A stretch of 40,743 bases of DNA from Bacteriovoracales bacterium. GTDB taxonomy: Bacteria; Bdellovibrionota; Bacteriovoracia; Bacteriovoracales; Bacteriovoracaceae. The position numbers and the translations under genes are program-made. How positions within the stretch are numbered: the stretch's first letter is position 1; each line of letters starts with the position of its first letter. The stretch is from contig JAOMEV010000023.1 of assembly GCA_028346125.1 (NCBI GenBank), forward strand, positions 1 through 40,743, written 5' to 3'. The notes under the pieces are model-generated. The model saw only the letters and a program-made list of their open reading frames with translations, did not search any database and was not told the DNA's origin. This document shows positions 24,835 through 33,724 of the stretch, one piece after another.

Positions 24835-25314
24835 GTGGCCACTTTCAATAATAGGGTTTTGATCATCGACGATGAATACGACATAGTGGAGTCTTTAAGA
24901 AATGTTTTGATTAACTCTTCGGAGAATGAAGCTCTTGGTAGCTCTTCTAAGGAGCTTTTTGGTGACAAAAAGGAAAAAGGGCCGTCTTCTTTTGTAGATG
25001 TTGCTCTTTCGGGTTCCGAGGGCCTAGAAAAGGTAAAGGCATCATTGGAAAAGGAAAACCCCTATGCTGTTATTTTTCTCGACATTAGAATGCCAAACCA
25101 GGATGGCGTTCAAACTGCTTTTAAAATAAAGGAAATTGATCCTTTTGTTGAAGTTATCTTTATGTCTGCATTTTCAGATTATTCGCCTGAAGAACTGTAT
25201 AGTTTTTTTGGGCGAAAATTCCCTTTTCTGACTAAGCCTTTTAGTAAAGAGGATGCCCTTAAGGAAGTGAATGAAGCTCTTCTTAGATGGAATGACGAAG
25301 TTTATCGCTCTTAA
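24835..25314 (+). CDS. Receiver-domain protein with extended insert
   Basis: 159 residues from a GTG start after AGAGGG. It is a CheY-like receiver: acidic residues in IIDDE, phosphoacceptor D83 in FLDIRMP, switch residue in MSAFSD, and the Lys of LTKPF. An insert of about 25 residues (roughly 30-58, Ser/Lys-rich) separates helix one from strand two, longer than usual. No output domain. The CheB-CheR fusion starts 44 nt downstream. Because that protein lacks the receiver that normally controls CheB, this separate receiver is a natural candidate for the job (inference). Confidence 0.85.
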   Translation: MATFNNRVLIIDDEYDIVESLRNVLINSSENEALGSSSKELFGDKKEKGPSSFVDVALSGSEGLEKVKASLEKENPYAVIFLDIRMPNQDGVQTAFKIKEIDPFVEVIFMSAFSDYSPEELYSFFGRKFPFLTKPFSKEDALKEVNEALLRWNDEVYRS

Positions 25315-25358
25315 GAAACAGGACAGGACTTGAAAAATTTAACGTTTAGGAGTTTCGT

Positions 25359-28300
25359 ATGAAGAAAGTTGACCTTTGCCTTGTTGGAGGCTCAGCAGGA
25401 AGTCTGATTCCTTTTAGGACGCTCCTAGAAGATATGAAGAAGAGTAATATAAATAATACTGCTGTTGTCTTGTTTCAGCACCTTGCTGCCGATGCGGATT
25501 CTATGATGAAAAAAATTATGGAAGGGGTAACAGATTGGAAGGTCGTAAATGTAGATAGTAGAGTTACTATCCATCCTAAAACCGTTTATTTGAATTCACC
25601 TGGTGTTGAAATCATTTTGAAAAATGGACGGATTGAAGTGGGTCCTCAGCATATAAAATCAGTCAGCCCAATAAGTGATTTTTGGATTACTGCTGTTGAT
25701 GATTTTGAAAATTATAGAACAATTACTACGATTGTTCTTTCTGGTGGTGGTACAGATGGATCAAAGGGAGCACGGCTGCTCTATGACAAGGGCTCTCTTG
25801 TTTTAGTTCAAAGTCCTGAAGAGGCAGAGATAGTTTCTATGCCTCAAAACCTTATGGATGGAGGTAAATATCACTATGAGTGTTATGCGACCGAGATGGC
25901 CGCTGTTATAGAAACTTTTGAGAATGATTCAAATGTCATACAAAAAATTATTTCTGTAGGGGATATTCAGCAAACGAACAGGGATGTCCGTGAAATTCTT
26001 CAAAAGACTTTTTCGGATGTTAGGCTCAATGTCGAATGGTATCGTCTGGAAACTTTAGTAAGAGGGTTAAGGAACCGTAAAGAAACTTTAAAATATTCCT
26101 CAAATGAAGAATACTTCAGTCTCTTATTAGAAAGTAAAAAGGAAAGGAGAGATCTTTTAGGGGCACTTTTGATTTCCTATACAGAGTTTTTCAGGGACAT
26201 TGAATACTTTGAATTTATAAGAAATCTTCTTTTAGATGTTATTGCTAAAAGTGAAAAAGATGAGTTAAGGATATGGAGTGTCGGATGCTCAACGGGTGAA
26301 GAAGCTTATTCTCTTGCTATGTTAATTTGCAACCTCCTCGAGAAAAAAAATATAAAAATGGAAATAAAGTTATTTGCAACTGACATTAATGAGTCCCATA
26401 TAAATACTTGTAGGAAGGGAGAATACGTTATTGAGAAACTAGAAAAAATTCCTGTTCAGTACCATAAGTATTTAAATATTGTGGATAATAAATTTTATAT
26501 TTCTGATCAAGTGAAGAATATTATAACATTTGCTTCGCACAACTGTTTGACGACCCACGGCTTTCCCCGCATGGATATGGTGTCTTGTCGAAATGTTATG
26601 ATTTATTTCAAAAGACTTTTTCAGGATCGAGTTCTTGAGAGTTTGACCTCATGTTTAAATATTGGGGGCCATTTATTTTTAGGTATGAGTGAAAGCCTTC
26701 CCCATGATATAATTCCTTTTTTCGATAGTGTAAGAGTTCCAGGGTCTATTTATAAGAAAGAAAAGACGTACCTAGGTAAGCTTGAGTTGCTTAAGACTGT
26801 TGATGAGATGCCGGTAAAGAGCGTTCCCAAAATATTGGATCAAGTTACTAGAAAGTCTGTAGGAGTAGGTCGTGATGCTACTCAAGAACTTCTAGCTAAG
26901 TATGTTAAGCGAGGGGTTCTCATGGATAGGGATGGTAAGCTTGTCGGGTTTCATGGTGATCCGGGCCGCTTTTTTCCCAGTATGTCTCTGGACCTTCATG
27001 TTCATGAGATGGCCCTTCCGGAACTCTCTTCCTTAATGGTTACAGGTCTTCAAGTTGCACTTAAAAAAGAAGGAGAGACTGTTTATGAGGGGGTTAATTG
27101 CCCAGGCGCTGGGGAGACTGTAAGGCTAATATTTAGTACAGTTGGGAGTTTAAAAGAATTTGTTTTCCTCGAAATAGAAACTCAGAAGGATAAAGGGGAT
27201 AAAAAAGCGCAAGAAGAAGTGTCCCAGGAAAAGCGCGATTATGTTAAAGACTTGGAAAAAGAAATATTAAGCCTTAAGGAAGAGTCTTCTCAAAAAGAGC
27301 AAAAGTTCGTGACACTCAATGAAGAGTTTCGGCTTCAAAATGAAGAGTTAATTTCAGGTAATGAAGAGCTCCAGGCAAGTAATGAAGAGATAAAATCAAT
27401 CAATACGGAGCTTAATATTGTTAATAAAGAGCTTGAGCTTAATTACAGGAACACAACCAAAAAAATTGAAAAGGTCAACGGTATCCTGGAAGGTTTTAAT
27501 TGCAGTTTTCTCTCTTTTAACCTTGATTTAAATTTGTTAGAGACTTCCAAAGAGATTGATTTTGGAATTACTCAAAGGGATATTGGTAAGAGCATTAGGG
27601 AATTATTTTTTTCTGATCAAATGCAAAAAATTGATTCTTATCTCGAAAAGCTTCCTTCAACAGGTTTCTTTGCAGCAAATAATGAAATATATATAATTGA
27701 AAGTAGTCGATCTAGTGAAGGGGTCGTGTTACTTTTTCAGAAAATCAAAGGGCAATTGGAGAACATTTATAAGAGGAGTCAAAACTCTGAGGAGATCTTA
27801 CCAATCCTTTCGAAGGTTTATAGAGATAATAAAAAACTATTAGATGATCTTTCAAAGGATAAAAAACTCTCAGATTATGATAAAGAGATCCATTCTTATG
27901 ATGAGAACCTTTCAAAAATACAAAAGATTCTAGGTGCAGACTTTGGTTCTTGGGGATTGTTTGAATTATATACTTTGATAGATGGTGAGGTTGCGAAAGT
28001 TCTCGATCTTGAAGTCTCCAAGGTTAGGGGGAACTCATTTAAGTCTATTGCGTATGAAGGGAAAGTTCCTCATTATTCCGGACCTAAGGAAAGGTTGGGA
28101 GAAATATTTTTTCACTTCCTCAATAATAGTTCAAAGTTTAATCAGAAGATTCAAGGGAATATAGGGGTCTCTCATATAGAGAAAGGTGAAAAGAAAGACA
28201 AAATAACTGTGACCATAGAGGATAATGGTATTGGGATTACAGGAGGAGAGTTAGACGCTATAAGGAAGGCATTATCTGAAGAAAAAAGTCAGGCTTTTGT

Positions 28301-28421
28301 AAACCTTGTAAATATAAAGAGATATTTGAAATATTTCATGAATGGTGGAATCGAAATAAAATCAGATGGGCTGAAAAATGTTAGTGTAACCTTAACTTTT
28401 GAACTTGAAAGAAAGGAGTAA
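25359..28421 (+). CDS. CheB-CheR fusion with coiled coil and degenerate kinase-like tail
   Basis: 1020 residues. Residues 1-185 form a CheB methylesterase with the triad S12 (GGSAGS), H41 (FQHLAAD) and D133 (GGGTDGSKG). Residues about 205-470 form a CheR methyltransferase with TEFFRD, a SAM-binding GCSTGEE at 309-315 and SCRNVMIYF. A PAS-like segment follows (about 510-610), then a coiled coil (about 630-720) rich in NEEL repeats. The end (about 920-1020) is ATPase-like, with an N-box (FLNNSSKF) and DNGIG, but no G-x-G lid motif and no clear H-box. Fusions of CheB and CheR with PAS and kinase parts are known in bacteria. No MCP or CheW gene is near, so the usual receptor-glutamate substrate is not evident. 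AGGAG precedes the ATG. Confidence 0.9.
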   Translation: MKKVDLCLVGGSAGSLIPFRTLLEDMKKSNINNTAVVLFQHLAADADSMMKKIMEGVTDWKVVNVDSRVTIHPKTVYLNSPGVEIILKNGRIEVGPQHIKSVSPISDFWITAVDDFENYRTITTIVLSGGGTDGSKGARLLYDKGSLVLVQSPEEAEIVSMPQNLMDGGKYHYECYATEMAAVIETFENDSNVIQKIISVGDIQQTNRDVREILQKTFSDVRLNVEWYRLETLVRGLRNRKETLKYSSNEEYFSLLLESKKERRDLLGALLISYTEFFRDIEYFEFIRNLLLDVIAKSEKDELRIWSVGCSTGEEAYSLAMLICNLLEKKNIKMEIKLFATDINESHINTCRKGEYVIEKLEKIPVQYHKYLNIVDNKFYISDQVKNIITFASHNCLTTHGFPRMDMVSCRNVMIYFKRLFQDRVLESLTSCLNIGGHLFLGMSESLPHDIIPFFDSVRVPGSIYKKEKTYLGKLELLKTVDEMPVKSVPKILDQVTRKSVGVGRDATQELLAKYVKRGVLMDRDGKLVGFHGDPGRFFPSMSLDLHVHEMALPELSSLMVTGLQVALKKEGETVYEGVNCPGAGETVRLIFSTVGSLKEFVFLEIETQKDKGDKKAQEEVSQEKRDYVKDLEKEILSLKEESSQKEQKFVTLNEEFRLQNEELISGNEELQASNEEIKSINTELNIVNKELELNYRNTTKKIEKVNGILEGFNCSFLSFNLDLNLLETSKEIDFGITQRDIGKSIRELFFSDQMQKIDSYLEKLPSTGFFAANNEIYIIESSRSSEGVVLLFQKIKGQLENIYKRSQNSEEILPILSKVYRDNKKLLDDLSKDKKLSDYDKEIHSYDENLSKIQKILGADFGSWGLFELYTLIDGEVAKVLDLEVSKVRGNSFKSIAYEGKVPHYSGPKERLGEIFFHFLNNSSKFNQKIQGNIGVSHIEKGEKKDKITVTIEDNGIGITGGELDAIRKALSEEKSQAFVNLVNIKRYLKYFMNGGIEIKSDGLKNVSVTLTFELERKE

Positions 28422-28469
28422 GAACCAAAAATAACCTAAGTTTAAAAGTAATATTCCGATAATAAAGGC

Positions 28470-30341
28470 ATGAAATTAAGTAGACAGATCCTCGAAAAGA
28501 ATCTCGTCCCCTCGTTTATCAATTTGATATTTTGGTTAACTTCATACAGTATTACTATTATTTTGTCCTATCAGTTTGAAATAAAAGTTAAAATTCCATT
28601 TTTTTATTTTGTAATACCTATTTTATGGCAAATACTTTGTGTTTTTCTTATTGCTTTAACTAATAAAAAGGTTTTTGGAAAAATTTCTCTTTTTGGGCTT
28701 GTCAATTATGGAGCGTGGGCAAGCTATTTTTTGGGCCCGGATAGACTTGACTCTGTCGTTTACCTTTTTGGTTTTATCATATCTTACTCAATTTCAACCA
28801 CAATCAATAAACTATCGACAAATATTATCTTATTTTCATTTTATATTTTGATTGGTTATCTGGCCTTTATTTTAAAAGGGAAAGGCGTTTCCCATGACGA
28901 AGTTTTTTGTGTCCCCATTCTATTAGGAGTGTATTTAATATTTCCCTTTATAAATTTTAATTTTTTAAAACTAAAATCCAATTTAAAAAGAAAAACGAAG
29001 GATATCAAAGATATTCTAGGTAATCTCGATGAAGGTTTTTTAACCTTTCATGAATCAGGAAAAGTAGAGTATGTCACAAAGTCTTGCGAGGATATATTAG
29101 GAATCGACCCAAAAAATAAAAATGTTACTGAAGTTTTAAAACTTAACAGTGATCAACAAAACACATTCCAAAAATGGATCAAAAATGTTTGGAAAATGAA
29201 TATAAGCTTTAAGGACTTGACTCATCTTGCTCCTAAAATAATTGAGACCGGTGAAAAATTTATAAAACTCACATTTCGTCCTATTTTTTTTAATGGCGGA
29301 CATCGTATTGAAAAAATTATTCTTATCGCTGCAGATAAAACAAAAGAAAAAAAATTGATGGACCAGTTGGAAGAAGATAAGCAGGAAATTAAGTTTATTT
29401 CCTATTGCTTAAAAAACCCCCTGGAGTTTGTTGATCTCATTGATGATTCCTTTAACCTTCTCGATTCCTACAAAGAGATTAAAAATAATGAAACTCTCTA
29501 TAGAAGTTTTCACACTCTTAAGGCACGTTTCGGGCAGTTCGGCCTAAAGTCCTTAACAAAATCAATTAATGAAATAGAAACGGTCCTTTCTGAAAAGAAA
29601 ATGGACTTTTTAGAGCCGGTCGTTTCTTTATTCCATAAAGATTTAAAAATTTTTATTAACAAAAACAGAGTTATTGTGGAAACCGCCAATAGATTTATTC
29701 GAAATGATGACACGATTCTTCTCGTTTCCGATTTAATAAAGCAAAAAGAAAACTTTAAAGATATCGATATTTTTTTTAACTACCTTAAAGAAAACTATCT
29801 TATTTCAGACCTTAGAGAAAAGTTTGAAACTTACAGAGATTTGATCAAGGAATTGTCAAAAAAAGAAGAGAAAAGTATTGATTTCTCTATTACCGGAGAA
29901 AAGATCCTCGTCAATACCCAACGCTATTCAAATTTTATTCAATCTTGTATTCACCTTTTTAGAAATATGGTTGATCATGGCATTGAAAATGAAGAATTAA
30001 GACTTGAAAATGGTAAAAATCCCAAGGGAAAAATAAATGTCCATTTCAAATTACAAGAAGACAACTTCATCATATATTTTGAAGATGATGGACAGGGAGT
30101 TGATTTTGATCTTCTTAAAAAAAGGGCCTCGGAGCAAGGGCTTGAAGTATCGAAAGGGGTTGATTTAATTTTTGTACAGGGAGTTTCAACCAAAAATGAA
30201 ACTTCAGAACTTTCAGGCCGTGGGGTAGGGATGGGAGCTGTCAAAGAAGAGGTTGTAAAACTAGGTGGTAAAATAAAAGTTGAAAGCGATAAAAAGGGAA
30301 CTAAATTTATAATTACACTTCCTATCTTTGATCAATTGTAA
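28470..30341 (+). CDS. Multi-pass membrane PAS / Hpt / CheA-type histidine kinase
   Basis: 623 residues. The first 165 residues hold about five or six membrane segments with little exported sequence, suggesting an intramembrane sensor. Then come a PAS-like domain (about 180-290), an Hpt domain with H348 in FHTLKARFG, and a CheA-type ATPase with N499 (FRNMVDHGIE), EDDGQGVD, QGVSTKNE and SGRGVGMG. The CheW-like domain is missing, as in the kinase ending at 6071. It is 48 nt behind the CheB-CheR fusion and probably the third gene of an operon with the receiver at 24835. That would give kinase, receiver and methylation enzymes in one unit without receptors. Confidence 0.85.
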   Translation: MKLSRQILEKNLVPSFINLIFWLTSYSITIILSYQFEIKVKIPFFYFVIPILWQILCVFLIALTNKKVFGKISLFGLVNYGAWASYFLGPDRLDSVVYLFGFIISYSISTTINKLSTNIILFSFYILIGYLAFILKGKGVSHDEVFCVPILLGVYLIFPFINFNFLKLKSNLKRKTKDIKDILGNLDEGFLTFHESGKVEYVTKSCEDILGIDPKNKNVTEVLKLNSDQQNTFQKWIKNVWKMNISFKDLTHLAPKIIETGEKFIKLTFRPIFFNGGHRIEKIILIAADKTKEKKLMDQLEEDKQEIKFISYCLKNPLEFVDLIDDSFNLLDSYKEIKNNETLYRSFHTLKARFGQFGLKSLTKSINEIETVLSEKKMDFLEPVVSLFHKDLKIFINKNRVIVETANRFIRNDDTILLVSDLIKQKENFKDIDIFFNYLKENYLISDLREKFETYRDLIKELSKKEEKSIDFSITGEKILVNTQRYSNFIQSCIHLFRNMVDHGIENEELRLENGKNPKGKINVHFKLQEDNFIIYFEDDGQGVDFDLLKKRASEQGLEVSKGVDLIFVQGVSTKNETSELSGRGVGMGAVKEEVVKLGGKIKVESDKKGTKFIITLPIFDQL

Positions 30342-30381
30342 TGCTAACTGTCTTTTAATTGCATCTCTTTATCTATAAATA

Positions 30382-30410
30382 TAAAGGTCTTTAAAAATGG
30401 AGGACCTTTA
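30382..30410 (+). promoter_or_regulatory. Leader hairpin with ribosome site in the loop
   Basis: TAAAGGTC (30382-30389) pairs perfectly with GACCTTTA (30403-30410), the last base being the A of the ATG. The 13-nt loop contains GGAG, so the fold would show or block the ribosome site and close on the start codon. Chance is possible in an A/T-rich leader. Confidence 0.35.
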
Positions 30411-32464
30411 TGAGAAATGCAATTGTACTCTTTTTCTTTCTTTCTTCTACTGTCTTAGCAGGAATTGAAGATTATTATATGGCCAGTGCTTTTAAACTTA
30501 AAGATAGCGCTCCCGAATTTAATCAATTTTATAATGGACTCATAAGACAAAAACTTAAAGAACTCAATCAAAAAAGAAGTTGTTCGAAAATTGTTCAAAA
30601 AATCAGACCTGTTTTTGGGGGTGCTTTTAAAAGTAAAAAGATTCCTCTAGGAATTTTAAATAAAAACTTAATCAGCTACTTTCCTAATATAGAAGATCCT
30701 CAATTTTTTAAAGATATTTATAATAAAGGACTCTATAAAGGGCTTGATAAAGTCACTGATCTTAAGCGTATCTTTAATATCGGTGGAGTCTATGTAGGAA
30801 CAGATAAGTTTGCTCACTTTTTTGAAATTGGTGGATGGTACTACGATAGATATTTGAAAAAAATGAAGCTTTATAAAAAACTTCCTTTTAAAAAGGCGGA
30901 TCTGAAAGCAAGGAAAGAGCTTGTTCAGTGGGGCCTTTCTCTTGAAGGGACAATTACAGGAAAGTGGAACAAAATGTTGTCCTACGGGGACATGGAGGCC
31001 AATTACCAAGGATTCCTTTTCTACCGTTCTCTTTGTCATGGAGAAAGTCCAGGCCTTCAAAAAATTGATGGCCATTGGACACTTGTCAAAGACCTGGACT
31101 TTAGGGAAAGGGTGACTCCTTTTTTAGACGACTCTTATTCTTTGGGAGATTACAATAAGAGAAAATGGAAAAAGGTAAGACCTAGGCTTTTAAAGCTTTG
31201 CTCAGTTTTAAATGAACCCACATACCAAGATTTAAGATCCTCTTACGAAACTTTTCCCTATGAAGGCCTTAATACAAAAATGATTAAGCGCTTAATTCAG
31301 TCAGGGCAGGCCCCACGGGTGAGTCACTTTTCTCTGGAGTCAGTTTGTGAGACGGAAGGGAGTTATGAGGATGGAGGTCTGAATTCTGACCTTGGGATTT
31401 CACTTCCTGGTAAAAAAGATCCTAAAATATCCTTAAAGGCCACTTTAATCGATGATAGAACTCTCAATCCAGAAAATATAGAGATCCACGATAGGGGTAA
31501 CCTCATTTCCTGGACAGGAGGTCTTCTGCCTCTTTATCGTTACTTTTCCCTAAAAAAAAATGATGGGAGTTGGACAGACCCCAATAAGGAACCGTTTTCT
31601 TTTCAAGTTGTTTCTTTAGCAAAAAAGGCGTTCAGCTTTCCTATTAAGGCGAGTTCTTCTTTTGTTAACGGGCGTTATATTACGGGAAATCTTAAAGATG
31701 ATATCATTGTCACCTCTATCATGTCGATTCATCAAAAAAGAGGCGCCTTTTATTTTTTTAGAAAAAAAGGCGAGGATTATGAATTTTTAAAAAAAATGGA
31801 AACGAAAGACTTTAATATACCAGGACAGTATGGGCTTTTAAAACACCAACGGTTTTCAAAAGATGGAAAATGGATGACCTTTTATGCGCGAGGAACACAG
31901 GAAGGGTCAGGAGTTTACCTTTATAACTTCGAAACGGAAAAGACATTTGTTTTAAGTCGATACAATGATAAGCACCCCACTTTCAATGAAAAGGGTGATA
32001 AAATTTTCTTTCACTGGCAGCTGGGAGGGAACTCTACAGAAAAATCTGGTTACGATTTTGAACTTTCTTATTTAGGTTATATAAAACTTTCCTTTTCGGG
32101 AAATAATGTGAAATGGAAAAGGATCCTTTTAGATAAACCAAAAAAAGACTTTTATAATTATCAAAAGCATCCAGTTCCTTATCCTGGAACGAATCTTGTC
32201 TTTTCCCATGGGAGAGTTCACCCTTCAAAAGGAGGAATGAAGCTTTTTGTAAGGAGTCTTTTAAAACCGGAAAAAAAGTGGTCACTCAAACTCAGCTCTT
32301 TTGAAAATATCAAGCTTAACAGAACCAAGCATCCTTCAGCTTCTTTTGGAAGCAATGGACTTTATTTTGTGGGAAGAAATAAAAAGGAAAAAAATAACCG
32401 GGTTTATTTTTTAAGTCCCGAAGTTATTAAGAGGATCGATACTCACATTAAAATGAATATCTAA
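30410..32464 (+). CDS. Secreted protein with C-terminal beta-propeller-like region
   Basis: 684 residues with a signal peptide (residues about 1-18). The first 240 residues contain GTDKFAHFFEIGGWYY and a helical segment ending near YRSLCHGE; I cannot name this domain, though conserved His and Asp residues hint at an enzyme or metal site. From about residue 330 on, repeated strand patterns such as KHQRFSKDGKWMTFYA and KHPTFNEKGDKIFFHW look like TolB/WD40-type propeller blades. It has its own leader hairpin. The last 54 nt overlap the convergent CotH-like gene. Probably a periplasmic or secreted protein; function not assigned. Confidence 0.7.
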   Translation: MRNAIVLFFFLSSTVLAGIEDYYMASAFKLKDSAPEFNQFYNGLIRQKLKELNQKRSCSKIVQKIRPVFGGAFKSKKIPLGILNKNLISYFPNIEDPQFFKDIYNKGLYKGLDKVTDLKRIFNIGGVYVGTDKFAHFFEIGGWYYDRYLKKMKLYKKLPFKKADLKARKELVQWGLSLEGTITGKWNKMLSYGDMEANYQGFLFYRSLCHGESPGLQKIDGHWTLVKDLDFRERVTPFLDDSYSLGDYNKRKWKKVRPRLLKLCSVLNEPTYQDLRSSYETFPYEGLNTKMIKRLIQSGQAPRVSHFSLESVCETEGSYEDGGLNSDLGISLPGKKDPKISLKATLIDDRTLNPENIEIHDRGNLISWTGGLLPLYRYFSLKKNDGSWTDPNKEPFSFQVVSLAKKAFSFPIKASSSFVNGRYITGNLKDDIIVTSIMSIHQKRGAFYFFRKKGEDYEFLKKMETKDFNIPGQYGLLKHQRFSKDGKWMTFYARGTQEGSGVYLYNFETEKTFVLSRYNDKHPTFNEKGDKIFFHWQLGGNSTEKSGYDFELSYLGYIKLSFSGNNVKWKRILLDKPKKDFYNYQKHPVPYPGTNLVFSHGRVHPSKGGMKLFVRSLLKPEKKWSLKLSSFENIKLNRTKHPSASFGSNGLYFVGRNKKEKNNRVYFLSPEVIKRIDTHIKMNI
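32389..32412. terminator. A/T bidirectional hairpin inside overlapping convergent genes
   Basis: AAAAAATAA (32389-32397) pairs with TTATTTTTT (32404-32412) around the loop CCGGGT. It directly follows the stop of the CotH-like gene on the minus strand and ends in a T-run on both strands, but lies wholly inside the plus-strand coding sequence. The A/T-only stem is weak. Confidence 0.45.
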
Positions 32465-33706
32465 CCACTGGAGTCGCCTGGATAACCAGCTTTTCATTTT
32501 ATGAATTTCACCATGATAGGTTTTAGGTAATGTGCCTCTATTATACCAAAAGGGGTACATGATCCTACCTAGTATTTTCCAACGATCAAAGTTTCTGTAG
32601 ATCGCGCCAGCTCCCAAATCTTTTATGAAAAAAGAGATATTTTGTGAAAGGGTATCCCAGCTGAAGGCCCCACCGGAGAGTCTTTCTTTTTGATAAATAT
32701 CGTAGACAATTTTTTGAAAACCCTTAAATGTCATGAGCTTTTTAAACCAAAAGGCATTTTGATTTCCGTCAAAATAATGTTCTTTGGGGTACATAAGGCC
32801 AGTGGTTTTCATGATGTTTTTATAGAAGGTAAAGTTACCCATTGAGATATTGAAATCCCAAATTGGGCCCATATGAATTTTTCCATTTTTATAGTGGAAA
32901 TAGGCACTTCTTCGGTAACCGTCCAGGTTTTTAAAAATTTCCTGGATAAGGATATAGTTGGCAAAAGACCTTACGTCTATAATGTCTTCAAGGTCTCTTA
33001 GCGTTTTTGCATTGTCGAGTTTATGCTCGAATTGATCGATAATATCTTTTATAATCTTTTTTGCCGGAAAACCTTCTTTAGCAAATTTTTTCACGTCTTT
33101 ACGGCTTGGTTGAAAGAACTGAAGAGCAGTCTTCTTCTCGGAATTGAAGTCTGCTTTGGCACCATAGGTTTCTCCGTGGATTTCTGCTATGAACTCTTCG
33201 TTTGTAGAAGAAAACTTTTTGATAGGAACACGAGTTTTTCCTCGAGCAATTTTTTCTATTAAAACGTAAATACCTTTGTAGCGTTTATTTATTGTGAGCT
33301 CAACATACTTAGTACGGGGAGCATACCAAAACTTATCGTTTGAGTTTTTAAGACTTCTTGCCATTTTGAAGGCCAAAGTGTTTCTCATGAGTGTTCTATC
33401 TGCATAGGGCCCATTTAAAATCCATTTTTTTCCCTTAGTAAACGAGAAAATTGATTTTTTTAGTGATTTTCCTTCACTGTCGAGGAATTTAAATTGGTAT
33501 TGTTTTTTTGGAAATTTATCAGAAGACTTTCCCCTTCTTCTGATGACAATAGGGAGGGGGGAACCTCCCGGAAGAGTTAAGGAGGCCTTAATTTCTTTAT
33601 TTTTAAAGATTATTTTTCGATGGGTGTTAATTTTAAGGAGAGGGATATCCTCCCCAAAGGAGTATGAGGTTAGGATGAGAGAAAGAATAATTGTAAGAGT
33701 TTTCAA
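32411..33706 (-). CDS. Secreted CotH-family (spore-coat-H-like) kinase
   Basis: 431 residues from a TTG start with GGAG 5 nt upstream; a signal peptide spans about residues 1-18. CotH features appear in order: RRRGKSSDKFPKKQYQFKF, a W-x-L-NGPYADRTLMRN segment, VELTINKRYKGIYVLIEKI and GPIWDFN around D284. CotH proteins are atypical protein kinases; in Bacillus one phosphorylates coat proteins, and bacterial homologues are often exported. The usual GPxWDxD pattern is changed at its last position (N286 for Asp), which may weaken metal binding or may be tolerated. It is 18 nt behind the PI-PLC-like gene, so co-transcribed. Target unknown. Confidence 0.85.
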   Translation of the reverse strand: MKTLTIILSLILTSYSFGEDIPLLKINTHRKIIFKNKEIKASLTLPGGSPLPIVIRRRGKSSDKFPKKQYQFKFLDSEGKSLKKSIFSFTKGKKWILNGPYADRTLMRNTLAFKMARSLKNSNDKFWYAPRTKYVELTINKRYKGIYVLIEKIARGKTRVPIKKFSSTNEEFIAEIHGETYGAKADFNSEKKTALQFFQPSRKDVKKFAKEGFPAKKIIKDIIDQFEHKLDNAKTLRDLEDIIDVRSFANYILIQEIFKNLDGYRRSAYFHYKNGKIHMGPIWDFNISMGNFTFYKNIMKTTGLMYPKEHYFDGNQNAFWFKKLMTFKGFQKIVYDIYQKERLSGGAFSWDTLSQNISFFIKDLGAGAIYRNFDRWKILGRIMYPFWYNRGTLPKTYHGEIHKMKSWLSRRLQWLDIHFNVSIDPLNNFGT

Positions 33707-33724
33707 AATAGCTCCTTCATAGGG

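Noticed and set aside
30668-31075. 135-codon antisense frame within the secreted propeller protein gene
   Set aside because: It is a shadow of the 684-residue gene, has no ribosome site and reads as low-information sequence.
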